Assembly (NCBI GenBank): GCA_039707465.1
Contig: CM077643.1
Span: forward strand, 381,917,919 to 381,981,918
Direction: 5' to 3'
DNA from: Rhabdophis nuchalis
Taxonomy: Eukaryota; Chordata; Lepidosauria; Squamata; Natricidae
DNA: 64,000 nucleotides
The notes under the pieces are model-generated. The model was not told where the DNA came from. It saw only the letters and a program-made list of their open reading frames with translations, and did not search any database. A program made the translations under genes and the position numbers. Below, in pieces: positions 48,318 through 60,399 of the stretch (positions are counted from its first letter, which is position 1; the number at the start of each line of letters is the position of its first letter).

Positions 48318-49767
48318 GCAGGCATACACAAAAACACAAGATATTCTCTCCAAGTTCGTCTTGAAATTATTGGCCAAAATATATGGACACGAGAGATGAA
48401 ATGACAAAATTCCGATCTATAAGATGGTAAAATGGAGAACTTTCAGCCTCGCATCAGATGTTGGGAATGCTTTAAAAAAAATCCTGGAAAAACTGAAGGC
48501 CATTAGCAGACGCCAGTAATTAAATTTCTCATGATTAGTCTCCTTGAAATCAATGGGAGAAGCCAGAATCTTGCACTGAGAAACTTTTGACTGAATTAAA
48601 TACACGAGCACTCTCCCTTTTCAAAAACGCTGTTTGGTTCTATTTTGTATTTATCTCCTCGTAAGCGAGAGGAGTCAAAACATGGAGTTAATATAGTTTT
48701 TGCAAGCTAATATTATTAATTTTATTTTAGTTTTTCAAGCTATTGTATCAAAGCAAGATTAAAAAAAAAATTACTGTCCCACACACAGCCATGCACACCC
48801 AGCGGCTGATGGGAGTGCAAAATAACCAAGCTTGTTGCAAGGAATATTCAATTTCATTCGAAATCATCCCTTCCCATGTGTCTTAAGGGACTGTGTCTCT
48901 CTTGTGAATATGTATCGGCTCCTGCCCTCAATCAAGAACACCTAAATTAGGACTTTTCAGCAAGTGGATCTTGTAATGTGTGGCTTATTCCAAATGGAAA
49001 CTTTCCTAAAAGTCTGAAGAAAAAAAATGCCTGGCACTCTCCCCTCTCTGGAGGGTCAGTCCTTAGAATCTGCATGCTGCTGCTCTTGCGGGGGTCAGTC
49101 TTCTGAATCTGCTAAAAATATCCGTCTCAGCCGATGATGCATGCTGCCGTTATGCTTGGAAAGAAGAGCCCAGAGAACAAAGCTACGCATCGTTCTCAAA
49201 CCAGCTGATTGGTTGCTCACAGAAAATGTCAGTGAGATGCTCTCAAAATTAGAGAAACAACCAACACTTCCACCCTTCTAGGCCTCCCTCGCTTCAAGGC
49301 TGTCCAGAAGGACCATCAGAACCCCTGATGGTCAACCACGGCCACAAGGCATTTTCCTCTTTCAAGGAGTGGTGCCGAGGGGGATCCGATCTCACTGGAG
49401 ATACAGGTTGCAACCCCATGAAAGCCACCTGCTGTTCCAGTTTGAAGCTGAAGTATGGCTGGCCTCTTGTTGAACAGGCCTTTTCTCCCTGTAGGCTCCA
49501 CAATGAAAGAGAAGCAAAGGATTGGTAGAGGATGGAGAGGAATTCACAGTGCAAGCGAGTAGGACTGGGACACCAACCTGTTGGAGCAAAAAGAAGATGA
49601 TGCTTCTGAATAGAGCTAACAATATTTCCATTTGTAGGCCAGCACAGCATGAGAACATGCTGGATCAGACCAAAGCTCTCATGTTAGTAGCAATGGTAAT
49701 TAGTGGTGTCTTTCCTCTAGCCATGGAGACTCTGTAGGAGTCAGTGGTTGAGAGATACCTGTTAGTA

Positions 49768-50106
49768 GGGGGCTCGGTGGCTAAGACACTGAGCTTGTCG
49801 ATCAGAAACGTCAGCGGTTCGAATACCTAGCACCACATAACGGAGTGAACTCCCGTTACTTGTCCCAGCTTTTGCCAACCTAGCAGTTCAAAAGCATGTA
49901 AAAATGCAAGTAGAAAAATAGGGACCACTTTTGGTGGGAAGGTAACAGTGTTCGTGAGCCTTTGGCATTTAGTCATGCCAGTCACATGACCATGGAGATG
50001 TCTTCAGACAGCGCTGGCTCTTCGACTTTGAAATGGAGATGAGCACCGCCCCCTAGAGTCAGGAACGACTAGCACATATGTGCGAGAGGAACCTTTACCT
50101 TTACTT
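49768..50106 (+). repeat. Sauria-type SINE
   Basis: tRNA-like head with GGCTCGGTGGCTAAGACAC (A box) and CAGCGGTTCGAATAC (B box), a central body (ACCATGGAGATGTCTTCAG), and a tail GTCAGGAACGACTAG...AACCTTTACCTTTACTT like BovB 3' ends. Target duplication ACCTGTTAGTA / ACTTGTTAGTA (49757-49767 and 50107-50117). Probably mobilised by BovB. Confidence 0.88.
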
Positions 50107-50714
50107 ACTTGTTAGTACCCTTCCGTCTCATTCTCTTTTCTAATAAGCTGCCTGTCATAATAGCTGCCACAATGTCAATCAATCCAGATCCAAACAGACT
50201 TGTAAGATGGGCCAAGAATGGCAGAATATTTGTTATTTTCTCTAAAAGCTTTGGAACCCACTTGGCATCATGGAACCATCTCTATAGCAACTTTTATAAT
50301 ATCACCTGCAGAAACTTCTGATTAAAGAAAGCCCCCCCAAAATTGTAGGTCTTGAAGTAAGAAATGCTTAGATTTTAACCAGTCCTTTCCACCCAGCTCC
50401 AAATGCAATAGGATTGCCAACTGACCAGGGTGGGGAAAAGCCTAGCCTTAGCCTAGCATAACCTGGCCTGCTTCTGTGCTTTAAAGATATCTTGATATAC
50501 ATAAACATGTTTTTCATTGCATGGAGGAAATATTACTACTTGCTAGTATTGGTAGAGCAAACTGCTATTACAGAGGCTGACCCCATACTCTTGGCTTCAA
50601 TATTTATAGAGGTGCTTTCAATTAAGGCTTTTCTTGTGCAATTAACCTGGTTTGTGCAATACTATTGGGGGGGGGATGAGAATGTAATTTTCACTTGTAA
50701 ACACCCTGTATTTC

Positions 50715-50800
50715 TCTTAATAATAATAATAATAATAATTTTAATATTTCTAAACCGCACCCTCTCCCCACAGGGACTCGGGGCGGTGCATTCCATTTCC
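50715..50800 (-). repeat. L2 LINE 3' tail
   Basis: (AAT)n then TTCTAAACCGCACCCTCTCC and CCACAGGGACTCGGGGCGG: reverse complement of the 3' end at 11840-11916. 50118-50714 holds nothing recognisable. Confidence 0.82.
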
Positions 50801-50935
50801 TCTCTATAACATGAAGAAAAACTGGGAATGGGGAAGCTTTTGATTGGTACTGTTAAGCAGTCGTCTATCTGAAACTATAATTATCTTCCTATTGTGATGC
50901 TATCATTTGATCTTCTTTTTCTTAATTATTGGTTA

Positions 50936-51345
50936 CCATATTTTTCAGAGTATAAGACGCACTGGAGTTTAAGACGCACCAAGATTTTGAAGAGGGAAAT
51001 TTAAAAAAAAGTTTTTGCACTCTGCAGACCTCCCCAAAATGGCCTGTTTTTTGTGAAAACAGGCCCATTTCTTGTCAAAAAAAGGGCATGCATAGCCTTT
51101 AGGAGGTTTGTAGACCTGGGAGTGGGGTTGGGGCAACGTTAAGCAAAAAACAGTCCATTTTTCATTCATTTCTGCCCTCTCCAACCCCCAGGAGCAAGTC
51201 TCCTAACAGCTATGCACGGCCATTTTGCTGAAGGGGGTGGGGTTTCGGGAGGCCAAAAATGCTGTATTCAATGTATAAGACACACCCAGATTTTCAGCTT
51301 CTTTTTTGAGGGAAAAAAGTGCGTCTTATACTCGGAAAAATACAG
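50936..51345. mobile_element. TA-flanked MITE (GTATTTTTC family)
   Basis: Left TA|CCATATTTTTCAGAG, right CTCGGAAAAATACAG|TA. Confidence 0.75.
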
Positions 51346-51521
51346 TACTTTTTATTATTAATTTATCCTCCAGGACATATAGGTGGCATTTGCACTTCTG
51401 AATTGTTTACATAGATGAAGGCAAATACCTACTCTAAAGTATTGCTATTTATAACCTTATTTAAACATCATTTTATTATTTCCTGTCGAGGCATGGTGAA
51501 AGCTGAAGCAGCTGTCTACAT

Positions 51522-51657
51522 CGGGGGTCTCCAACCTTTGCAACTTTAAGTCTGAAGGACTTCAGCTCCCAGACTTCTCCAGCCAGCTTTGCTGGCTGGA
51601 GAAGTCTGGGAGCTGAAGTCCTTCAGACTTAAAAGTTGCAAAGGTTGGAGACCCCTG
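51522..51657. mobile_element. palindromic hAT MITE
   Basis: Hairpin with ends CGGGGGTCTCCAACC / GGAGACCCCTG, flanks GTCTACAT (51514-51521) and GTCTACAA (51658-51665). Confidence 0.93.
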
Positions 51658-52438
51658 GTCTACAAGGATGCCCATTAGCACATTCAGACAAGTGATTTCC
51701 CCCCTTCACTTCAGTCCAACATCCGTGTTGCATACATGGAGGACTGTCCTTGTGCCATAACTGAAAGTGCAGAAAAACTAAAGAAAGTAGCCCCAAAATT
51801 ATCTTTTCTTTTCAATCTTTTTTTTCTAAGTGTCTAACCTTCATGTTGTGAAGATAGGATGCTGTGGTTAGATGCTAAGCATAAAACATGATGGCTGTTA
51901 GATGTAGTTCTGGGATTCTGGAATGCATACAGTGATATGGGACGGGGGGGGGGAGGTTTTAATAATGCATTCCGAGGGGTGTTTGCAACCCTGCCCCTTT
52001 TTAAGTGTACTGTATCACAACCTGTGTTTTAAAAAAAAAGGACAGGGCTTTGAACACACAATTGTGGAGTTTGCTTTTTTAAACTTCTCTCCCCCTTGTC
52101 CTGTGGATGCTCCTGAATGCATAGTATGGTGTGCCCTCAACAATGCTTCCAAAATATTGTATTCCTTTATTCTCACTGCCTTAATTGCTGGGTTAGTCCC
52201 AGGAGTAACAAAAGATGAGTGTGTTTGTGTGAGAATTGTAGGATGTTTAGGACCCCTGTCCCCAAACAGCATTTCTGCTTTTATTCATTCATTTTTCAAA
52301 TCTTGATTATTTTCCTATAAAAAAAGAGAGAAAAATTCTATCTGTTGTCTGAGGCTGGGAAATATTTATTGAAAGGTTGTAAAATATATATATATATATA
52401 GGTTTATACATTCTAGTAGTTTATTTTTTAATCCCACC

Positions 52439-52444
52439 AATAAA
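52439..52444 (+). promoter_or_regulatory. candidate poly(A) signal AATAAA
   Basis: AATAAA followed within 40 bp by GTGCCCGTTTGAG and a long T-run. Plausible distal signal for SEPTIN4; unproven. Confidence 0.35.
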
Positions 52445-52881
52445 AGTAGCTAATTTCAATGTGCCCGTTTGAGACTTGAGTTTGTTTTTTTTTTTAAATA
52501 TTGAGCCTAAGCAGGGGTCTTTTCCAGGTGTGATGTATGAAAGTCTTAATTTAATGGTGCGGATTGGTCTATGATTGTATTGCATAAACGCAGTGGTATC
52601 TCCAATTCATGCAAGAGACCCACATCTACTACAGAATGTTTCTTGTTGGGTTGGAAAATACTTTTCCTATAGTGGGGAAATGATTACCCTTTGAAAAGTG
52701 GAACTGGCCGTCTACAGTATTTGCAACAGAAGATGCCTTTGGAACAGTCGTCAGCCAAGGCAACGAAGCAGCATATTCACCATCCAGGGCTACTGTTGCC
52801 AGGGAAATTCAGGAGCCATTACTCAGGTCAGTGTGCAGAAAAGACGTTCCAACACAAATCTGCACATTCTTAGGCTTAAGG

Positions 52882-53156
52882 CAAGGGTGTCAAACTCAAG
52901 GCCCGCGGCTGAATTTGGCTCGTGATGTGGTCAGATCCAACTCGTGGGGCAGTCCTGGAAAATGTAAGGGTCCAGCGCCCGGTCTACCCGATGCGAAGAT
53001 ATTCGGTCTACCCGATGCGAAGAGGAAACATGTCAGGAGTTTGGGGAGTGGTGTCAAGCTGGCCACGCCCTCCCAGTTGGCGATACCTGACCGGTACCCA
53101 CAAGATCAAGCACAGCTCTGATGCGGCCCTCAATGAACTTGGGTTTGACACCTCTG
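52882..53156. mobile_element. hAT non-autonomous element
   Basis: Ends CAAGGGTGTCAAACTC / GGGTTTGACACCTCTG, flanks GCTTAAGG and ACTTAAGG. Same family as 17943-18351. Confidence 0.88.
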
Positions 53157-53413
53157 ACTTAAGGTAATCCCAGATAATTGGAAAATTGATAGGTTATTTG
53201 TACAGAAAGATCCAAACCAACTCTTGAGCTTTTGAAAACGCCACCTTACCAGTGGTACCACTACAGACGTTGCCTGACTGGATTAGGCTGGGCTGGAGGT
53301 GGCATCCTGAAAACATGCCCCTTTGAACATGTTCTGGCGTGATAACCAAATGATTGGGAGTTGCTATTCCCACTGATACATGAATGCTGTGTGGTAGGGA
53401 AAAGGAAGCTGAG

Positions 53414-53699
53414 CAGTGGTGGGTTCCGGATCCTGTCACAACTGGTACAGTGCGCATAGGGCCAGGTGGCCTGGTTGGGCATAAACACTGCACGCATGTG
53501 CACGCCATCACCCTGCAACTCCCAGCTGCTTGTTGGTCGCGCAGGCACTGCATGCTGTGCACACATGTGCAATTGGCTGGTCGCGGTATAAACAGCCATA
53601 GAACGCAGGTGGGCCAAACGAGCCACCATACGGTGGCAGCTGCTCCTGGCTACTACCGGTACACCCATACCAGGCCATACCGCCCAGAACCCCCCACTG
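53414..53699. mobile_element. hAT-like element (CAGTGGTGGG family)
   Basis: Ends CAGTGGTGGGTTCC / AACCCCCCACTG, perfect duplication AAGCTGAG (53406-53413 and 53700-53707). Confidence 0.92.
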
Positions 53700-55138
53700 A
53701 AGCTGAGGCATCCAAAGATTGCTACTCTATAGCAAAGATTAAGTCTGCAAGAACCACTTCACTTCTCAGTCTTGTTGAAGAGAAGTAAAACATGGTTGAG
53801 AGTCCAAATTATTTTGATGGACTTCTTTCCCAGCTCAAGGACAGGAGGAGCACGTGTTGATGCAGGTGTGAGGATGTGCCCCTGCTGCCTGGCTGAAGGA
53901 AGACGGGTGCAGCTTCCAAAGCAATGTTTCTCCCTCCTTAGCAACTTTTAAGATGCGTGGGCTTCAATACCCAGAACTTCCTAGCCAGCAAGGAGTTGAA
54001 GTCCACACATTAGCCAAGGTTGAGAAAGACTTGTCAGAATAGAGCAAGGAACACCAATGGGCCTTCCAGGAGATGTCCAAGAAGAGTTAAGGAAAATATT
54101 TCTTGACTCTGAACTCCCAATCCTAAACTGACAGTTTGTGTTACTCTGTGACAATGCACTAATAATCACACATTGCATTTTGCCTGCTCATATCACAGAT
54201 TAACCAGAACGTGATGAATAGGCTTGAAGAAACCAATAACCCTGTAACTAGCCAGGATGGGAAACTTGGATTTAATTCTGGCTTGGCCTCTAATGTAACC
54301 TACTTTCTAAGAATGCTGGGAAGAGGATGTGCGCTCTTTAGTTTCCTGAAAAAAACAAGAACACATTAGGATTTCAATTAATGTATTTTATATAAATATC
54401 CTTGGTGTCCTGCAGTATATAACAAAATACAGTAGGGCTCTAAGATATTGGAAATTCGGATCTGAGGGGAAACAAAAACTGAAAATAGAGGCCCAGAAGT
54501 TGAGGTAAAAATCATTTGAAGCAATTCCAATATTTCACCTGCATTATTGCCTTGCAAACCAACTTAACAACCTTGTAAGGGAGCTCAGTATTGTTGATTG
54601 AAATCAGGAAGTGGTTTGATAATTGATCCCAGAATTCTCCAGCCAGCAAAGTCTGGGAGCTGAAGTCCTTCAGACTTAAAGTTGCAAAGTTTGCCCACCC
54701 CTGATCTAGAATATCAGGAACGATGCGAGAGTTGACAAGCTTGGCAAGTCTTTCACTCCACATCTATGATGTTGACTTTAGCTTCCTGGACCAAGGCAGC
54801 ACAGGGGTCATGTCTAAGGTTTGCCCACTTCTTAAGAATGGAGGAATGAAGGAGTGGATCCAGTTTAATGAGCATAGCTCTGTGTAGCTGCCCTTCTGAA
54901 TCCCAGCAAAGGCATCTGAAAAACTTTCAAACACCCTCCATAAAAAATGTCATCAAGAAAAGCATAGGTGGCTAGAACAAGGGAGTGGAAGGACTTTTAT
55001 TATTTCCATGTAAATTAATTTTACATCACAGTTTTGTGAATTCTGATCGTTGTCATCAGAGAGAGCATCACATTTCATTTTCAAAGTGCGTATAAATGTT
55101 TCACAGTCTTTGTCTAATTCATGTTCCTTCCCTTAACA
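53700..55138. other. no gene recognised
   Basis: Degenerate hAT palindrome pieces near 53925-54040 and 54625-54705 (CCCAGAATTCTCCAGCCAGC; ACTTAAAGTTGCAAAG). Nothing else assignable. Confidence 0.45.
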
Positions 55139-55274
55139 CAGTGTTTCTCAACCTTGGCAACTTGAAGATGTCCGAACTTCAACTCCCAGAATTCCCCAGC
55201 CAGCGAATGCTGGCTGGGGAATTCTGGAAGTTGAAGTCCGGACATCTTCAAGTTGCCAAGGTTGAGAAACACTG
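55139..55274. mobile_element. palindromic hAT MITE
   Basis: Near-perfect hairpin with ends CAGTGTTTCTCAACC / GAGAAACACTG, duplication CCTTAACA (55131-55138 and 55275-55282). Confidence 0.95.
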
Positions 55275-56484
55275 CCTTAACACTTCTCCTAAAGACAACT
55301 GAGGCAGACTGATAATATGATAAACTCCCCAATTCACCAAGGTTGACTGAGTGAACAAATAATACAAGCTCTTCTCTTCAGTTATGTTACAGAGCAATGA
55401 CCCTGAGTGCAGGAACGAGAGGAGCTACACAACCCCAAATGTGCCAGAGTCATGTGGAACAGCTGCCTGACTCGGGAAAACGGCTCACATGCTGGCTACA
55501 ATCTGCAGCACGTGGAGAATGTGAAAGAATTAAGGGAACAGCATGGGAAACACATGGAAGATGGAAACCAGACTCCCTAAAACGGGGAGCTGGATAGGAA
55601 ACCAGTGAGTTCGCTGTATGATAAGATCATGACCATCAAACATGGTCTAATTCATGCAGGCATGAATTTAGAAACCAGAACTTCTAAATGGCTTTTAGGC
55701 CATCAGATAACAGAGGGACCCTCTTCTCCAAGAGACGCATTGAGCCTGGTCTCTCATTTTTGGTAGTAGAACCACCAGGTCTTCTGCTGTGTCTCTTACA
55801 CACCACCATAGTTTGGAGAGACCACAATAGGCTCGGAGTCTCATGGTCCCCACATTAGTAGAAATGCAACATCCACACTCGGGGGCACAGTTTCAAGTGG
55901 CCGTCAAAATTCTTCAAGGAAAACCAATTTCTATAGGTGTACATAAAAGTGCCAATGGAGCAGTGATACTTGCTTACACTTCCTCCTGAAGATCATTCAT
56001 AAAACACGCAAGGTCTGTCATCTTTTGCATCAAACATGAAATGCACTTTCACAAAAAAAAATGAGCATTAGCCTTTTCTAACAGATGTTCATAAAACGAT
56101 GGTGAATCCGTCTGGGAGCTTCAAAGGTATGCGAAATCAAATTTTAAAAATGTTTTTCCCCCTCCAAATTAGTACACAGAGGTGAGATACGCTACTCTTA
56201 AATAGGGAGTCCTCATTTAGCCTTGACTTTTTGAAGAATGAACGTAGATATTGGGCAGGCTTTGTTGATAAAAATCAGAAATATTTGAAATTTCACCTCA
56301 GGTCAGAGTTTGGTGCCATTTCCTCAAATCCTTCAAATTCTTCAGTGAATGTTATGCATACTTTGAATTTGTTACAGGGAAGCGAGAGGAGAAGAAATAT
56401 GGAACTACAAGAACCTGTTTTCCAAATTATTAGATTTAGTCCCTATAACAATGTGGTTCATATAATAATCTAGGGGCACTCCAC
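55275..56484. other. no gene recognised
   Basis: Between the two genes. No exon, RNA gene or clear repeat seen on either strand. Confidence 0.4.
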
Positions 56485-56647
56485 CAGTGGTGGGTTTCCA
56501 TTTTCCCCCCTACTGTTTTGCTTGTGTGTGTGTGTGCATGACACTTCGGTGCATGCGCAGATGTGCCCGGGCAGGTGGGCGGAGCCTCCTGCTGCTGCCA
56601 CTACTGGTTTGCCCAATCTGGGCCGAACCAGGAAAAACCCACCTCTG
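56485..56647. mobile_element. hAT-like element (CAGTGGTGGG family), short
   Basis: Ends CAGTGGTGGGTTTCC / AACCCACCTCTG, flanks CACTCCAC and CACTCCAT. Confidence 0.82.
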
Positions 56648-56783
56648 CACTCCATCCTACTGTAACATCTGCTTCCAATTCCATATATTTCAGGACTTAG
56701 AAGCTGCATAGGTACACATGCACCATGGGTTGAGGAGAACTACTTCCTATTTCTTCTGAATTTGCAGAATTTCAGACCACCTA

Positions 56784-57304
56784 TCAGGTCTGCAGCCGGT
56801 TCCTTTTGGGATCTTTGGCCTGCCACACTAATATTCTATTCTACTATGCTGTTTCATTAGTGGGGAATTGGAAGGGGAATAGTAAGGAGCAGAATGTGAT
56901 GTTGTCAAAATAAAATTCCTTTCTAGAATTCAAGGTCATCCTTTGTCTCAGCACCTCTGCACCTGACCAGAACTGGATGGGTGGAACTGCCAGTATGGCA
57001 CTGGAAGATTGGACCATATGATGGACTTGTGGATGTGGGGGTGGTGGTGGTCTTGAATTTTCAACTGCGTGGGGAAAACTCAGGAAGCTCAAATTTGGTT
57101 TTCCCCCAGATGTGCCAACATGACTCTCTTAATAAATTGGAACTTAGAGCAATACTTTGCCTTGGACTCTGATTTAATTTTGGATGTTATTTGAAACGCT
57201 GACATTAACCCCTCTCCCAATTCCCCACTAATGAAACAGCATAGTAGAACAGAATATTAGTGTGGCAGGCCAAAGATCCCAAAAGGAACCGGCTGCAGGC
57301 CTGA
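56784..57304. repeat. unclassified element with 94-bp inverted ends
   Basis: Left arm 56784-56877 starts TCAGGTCTGCAGCCGG; right arm about 57209-57304 is its reverse complement, ending CCGGCTGCAGGCCTGA, with only a few mismatches, mostly at the inner edge. The 330-bp centre has no known domain. Flanks ACCACCTAT and CACCACCAT are similar but not a clean duplication. Either a foldback DNA transposon or a local inverted duplication. Confidence 0.7.
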
Positions 57305-58366
57305 CACCACCATTGTTAAGTTTCCCCATTTCTAAGCAAGAAGATCCAGGAAATTTACCTTTAAAGAAAAAAAGCCAAGATGTCTGTATGCAAGTTTGGC
57401 ACATAGGACCTAACAAAGCTGGATCACAAGTCTACGGAGGGAATTCATTTTGAGATTGCAAGGGATGTTTTCTATCTCCATATTACCCTCCTCCTAGAAA
57501 AAAAAAATCCCAACTATAACTATAACGTGGCCTTCAATTAAAATGAAAAAAGATGCTGGTGTTCCCTTGAAAAGAACGGGAGCCCACTGGGAAGAGTTTA
57601 AGAAGATCCATGTTGTCTCTCTCAGAAGCTAACCAGACAACCAGAAGCCCAGAGACCGATATCTGGACCTGGCTTTTCTTACCAACACTAATAATCAGAG
57701 GTAGGTTGTCCCCAGGGATTTCCCAGCTGGCATGGCTAAACTCCTTCAAGTCTTCCTGCCTGACTCTCTTGTACTTTGGTTGCACAATCAAGGTTTGTCC
57801 TGGGTGCTAGAATGCCAGGAGGAGAGAAAATGGTCTCTTTTATTCCCCCAATGGCCACTCACACTGTTAGCATTGAAAACCCAGGAAGTCTTTCGTGGTT
57901 CAGGTTCTTACAAATGCACTCTCGGGAACTGAAAAAGCTCCATTTTCCCCCCTTCTAAAGACTATCAAGCCAATCTCCTGTTGCAATGATACAGGAATGT
58001 GCCTTTTTCCAAATAGCAACCTGAGTGGCTGCTTCACGTCCACAAAAAGCTTGCAAGATAAGGAAAAAGCAGGATCTGTTCTCCTGCCTATAACATACAA
58101 GGTTTTAATATGCAAGGGTGATTTTTATTTTTTTGGCACAAGAGGACATTTAGTCCTGTAGCCCCACAACCCACAAGGGCAGATCAAAAATATGCCTCTT
58201 AAATTGTGAGGATCCTTGGATAAGCTGAATTTAGCTGGCCTCCTGCCTGAAGGCTCCTTTCTGCTATGCTGATCACCCAGATGGAAAATACCTGCTGCCC
58301 ATTTCCAGATGAGGGTCTAATTATGCTTGCTTATTCTTACTGCTGACCCTGATGCATAGATTAGCT
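57305..58366. other. no gene recognised; possible LIMK1 3'UTR
   Basis: Minus-strand AATAAA hexamers at about 57840 and 58124-58129 could serve LIMK1, 2 kb or more beyond its stop. No further evidence. Confidence 0.3.
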
Positions 58367-58667
58367 CTGTGATGGCGAACATATGGCACGGGTGCCACAC
58401 GTGGCATGCGGAACCATTTCTTAGGGCACGCGAGGCGTTGCCCTGTCAGCTCCAGCGCGCTTGTGTGCGCTGGCCAGCTGATTTAGGCCTTCTTTCCCCC
58501 CCCCCCCCGGCTCCTAGAAAACCTCTGGAGCCTAGGGAGGGCAAAAAAAGCACGCCAAAAGCAGGGGGATCGCACACATAGCATTAAGGGTGGGGTACAC
58601 CCACGCACAACCCCCCTGTGCTCCCCCCGCTTTTGGCACACGAGCCAAAAAAGGTTAGCCATCACTG
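58367..58667. mobile_element. hAT non-autonomous element
   Basis: Ends CTGTGATGGCGAAC / GGTTAGCCATCACTG, duplication GATTAGCT (58359-58366 and 58668-58675). Close relative of 16368-16742. Confidence 0.92.
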
Positions 58668-60236
58668 GATTAGCTCATCTTTCTCCAATCTAATACTTTC
58701 CAGATGGGTTCGAACTGCAACTCCCAGAGTTCCTTTGTTCACCTGGCCTAAGAATTCTGAGAGTTGCACAGTTCTGGAAGCCGTGTTGCCTGAGGATTTC
58801 TGGGAGTTGTAGTGCAAAAACAAATCTGCCTGGCACTACTAGTCTGAGGAAGGCTGTGAGTGCACATCCCATGGCTGTATCCTGAACCTGGAAAGAGTTG
58901 GCTAGATTTTCAAGCTATGCACAAAGATCTCCCTTTAGAAGGCTGACTTAGTTGTTTCCTCCTCTTTCTGTCCTTCTAGAAATCCAGACTGCCTTGCATC
59001 CAGACTGCCTTGCTACAGCACATGTGTGCACATTAAATCTTGCAACGAAACCTTCACACACATGTGGATCTCCAGAGTAGGCAAGCAGTTTAAACAGGGT
59101 GGTCATTTGGAGCAGAGAAGGGGGTAAGAGGAGACGGTTTCAGCTCTACCTTATAGCTTCTCTCTGGGGCAAACTGCCTGCTTAGGAAATAGTTTTTTCA
59201 CACACAAAAAGCAGCCTTGGACTTGATGTATTTCTGCCAAACACGGTTGGAACAGAAGGAAGGAAGAAGCTCAGGTGTGCAAGACAGTGAAACATGCACA
59301 CAGCACACGTGGGGTATTGACAGAGCTACATTCACATAACAGATTTCGCCTGGTTACCGGATTGAGCTGTGTGTGTGTGTGTGTGTGTGAATTTGCACAA
59401 TATATCAACCTCAAATGAATCAAATAGGCTGGGTTTGCATAACATGCTAAACTAGATTAAAAAAAAGAAAATCCTAACCAAGGTTAAGAGTAGCAATAAG
59501 CTCAGTATGCTGTGCAATCTTTAGCCGACTGGGCAAAACATGTTGTGTGAATGTAGTCAGACACTGGATCCAGGGAACACAGGGACCAAACATCTGCACA
59601 GATCTCTCGGCCTGGCAACGTCCACGGAAAGGCTAAGCACATGCTAAGCACACGCATAGACCCCCGTGGCCCATTCGCAGAACGACCAAGTGGGGCTCGA
59701 GAATCCAAGTATGCAAGTCCACAATATAAACCCAAGGCACCACTTTAGAGGACAAAAGTTTTAAAGGGGATCCGTAGGGGTGTATTTTGGGGGGGGGGAA
59801 CACAGGGTAGCAGCCCCCCCCTCCACCTTAATGCCAGCTTGTGAGCAGCTGCCAGCTGATGACAGAAGCTTATGTGCTCAGCGGGGCGTGCAAAGCTTTT
59901 CGCAACCACGTAGCGTACGAGGAGAGTGTCGAGGATCCCTCGCTTCTCCCGCACTTTGCGGGATGCGCGAGGAGAAGGATGTATTCACAAGGAGTATTTA
60001 CAAGAACCCCGGGCTTCCCCAGACCATCTCTGTGCAAGCCAGGCACAGAACCCATCCCCCGCAAGGAAGGAAGCAGGGAGAACCAGCTCCCAGTGGGTTT
60101 CCCCCCCAAAAACCCCCCAGCTCTAGCTGGTGACCTGCGTGCAGCTGGTGGCAGGACTCAGCAAGAGAAGCTTTTCTTCAGCCCAGCTCATACAGAGACA
60201 TGCAGGCTTGGGGCTGCTTGCCTGCCCCTGCTGCAC
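58668..60236. other. LIMK1 downstream / possible 3'UTR
   Basis: 58690-58860 holds a diverged hAT-like palindrome (CTGCAACTCCCAGAGTTCC; TTTCTGGGAGTTGTAGTGC). A (GT)n run lies at 59370-59388. No exon on either strand; open frames at 59.8-60.2 kb are in GC-rich DNA next to LIMK1 and lack known motifs. Confidence 0.4.
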
Positions 60237-60399
60237 TCATTCAGACACTTCTGCATGTGCGCAGAGTCCACTCTCGGCTTGCCGGTGTGTCTCCCAGAAG
60301 GCCCGGTCCAATTGCTCCAGCTGTGGACTCAGGGGAAGTTGCATAGCCAGGTGCATGCGGAGAGCTTCCAGCCACTGCTCCAACCGACTGAAGGAAGGC
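60237..60399 (-). CDS. LIMK1: LIMK1 last coding exon
   Basis: Minus-strand acceptor TTCTCTCCAG|GCCTTC. A split Arg codon, then [40 protein letters not shown] and a TGA stop at 60237-60239. 163 bp, phase matching the preceding exon. Confidence 0.94.

Larger units (their letters stand above)
47853..52444 (+). other. possible SEPTIN4 3'UTR and downstream DNA
   Basis: No coding exon is recognised. ATTAAA hexamers occur at about 48518, 48594 and 48757. AATAAA at 52439-52444 with a GT/T-rich stretch after it is the best poly(A) signal seen but is 4.6 kb from the stop. The stretch includes a Sauria-type SINE, an L2 tail and two MITEs, so the real 3' end may be earlier. Confidence 0.35.

Noticed and set aside
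49768..49850. Possible tRNA gene
   Set aside because: A and B boxes belong to the tRNA-derived head of a SINE with target duplications; no cloverleaf is kept.
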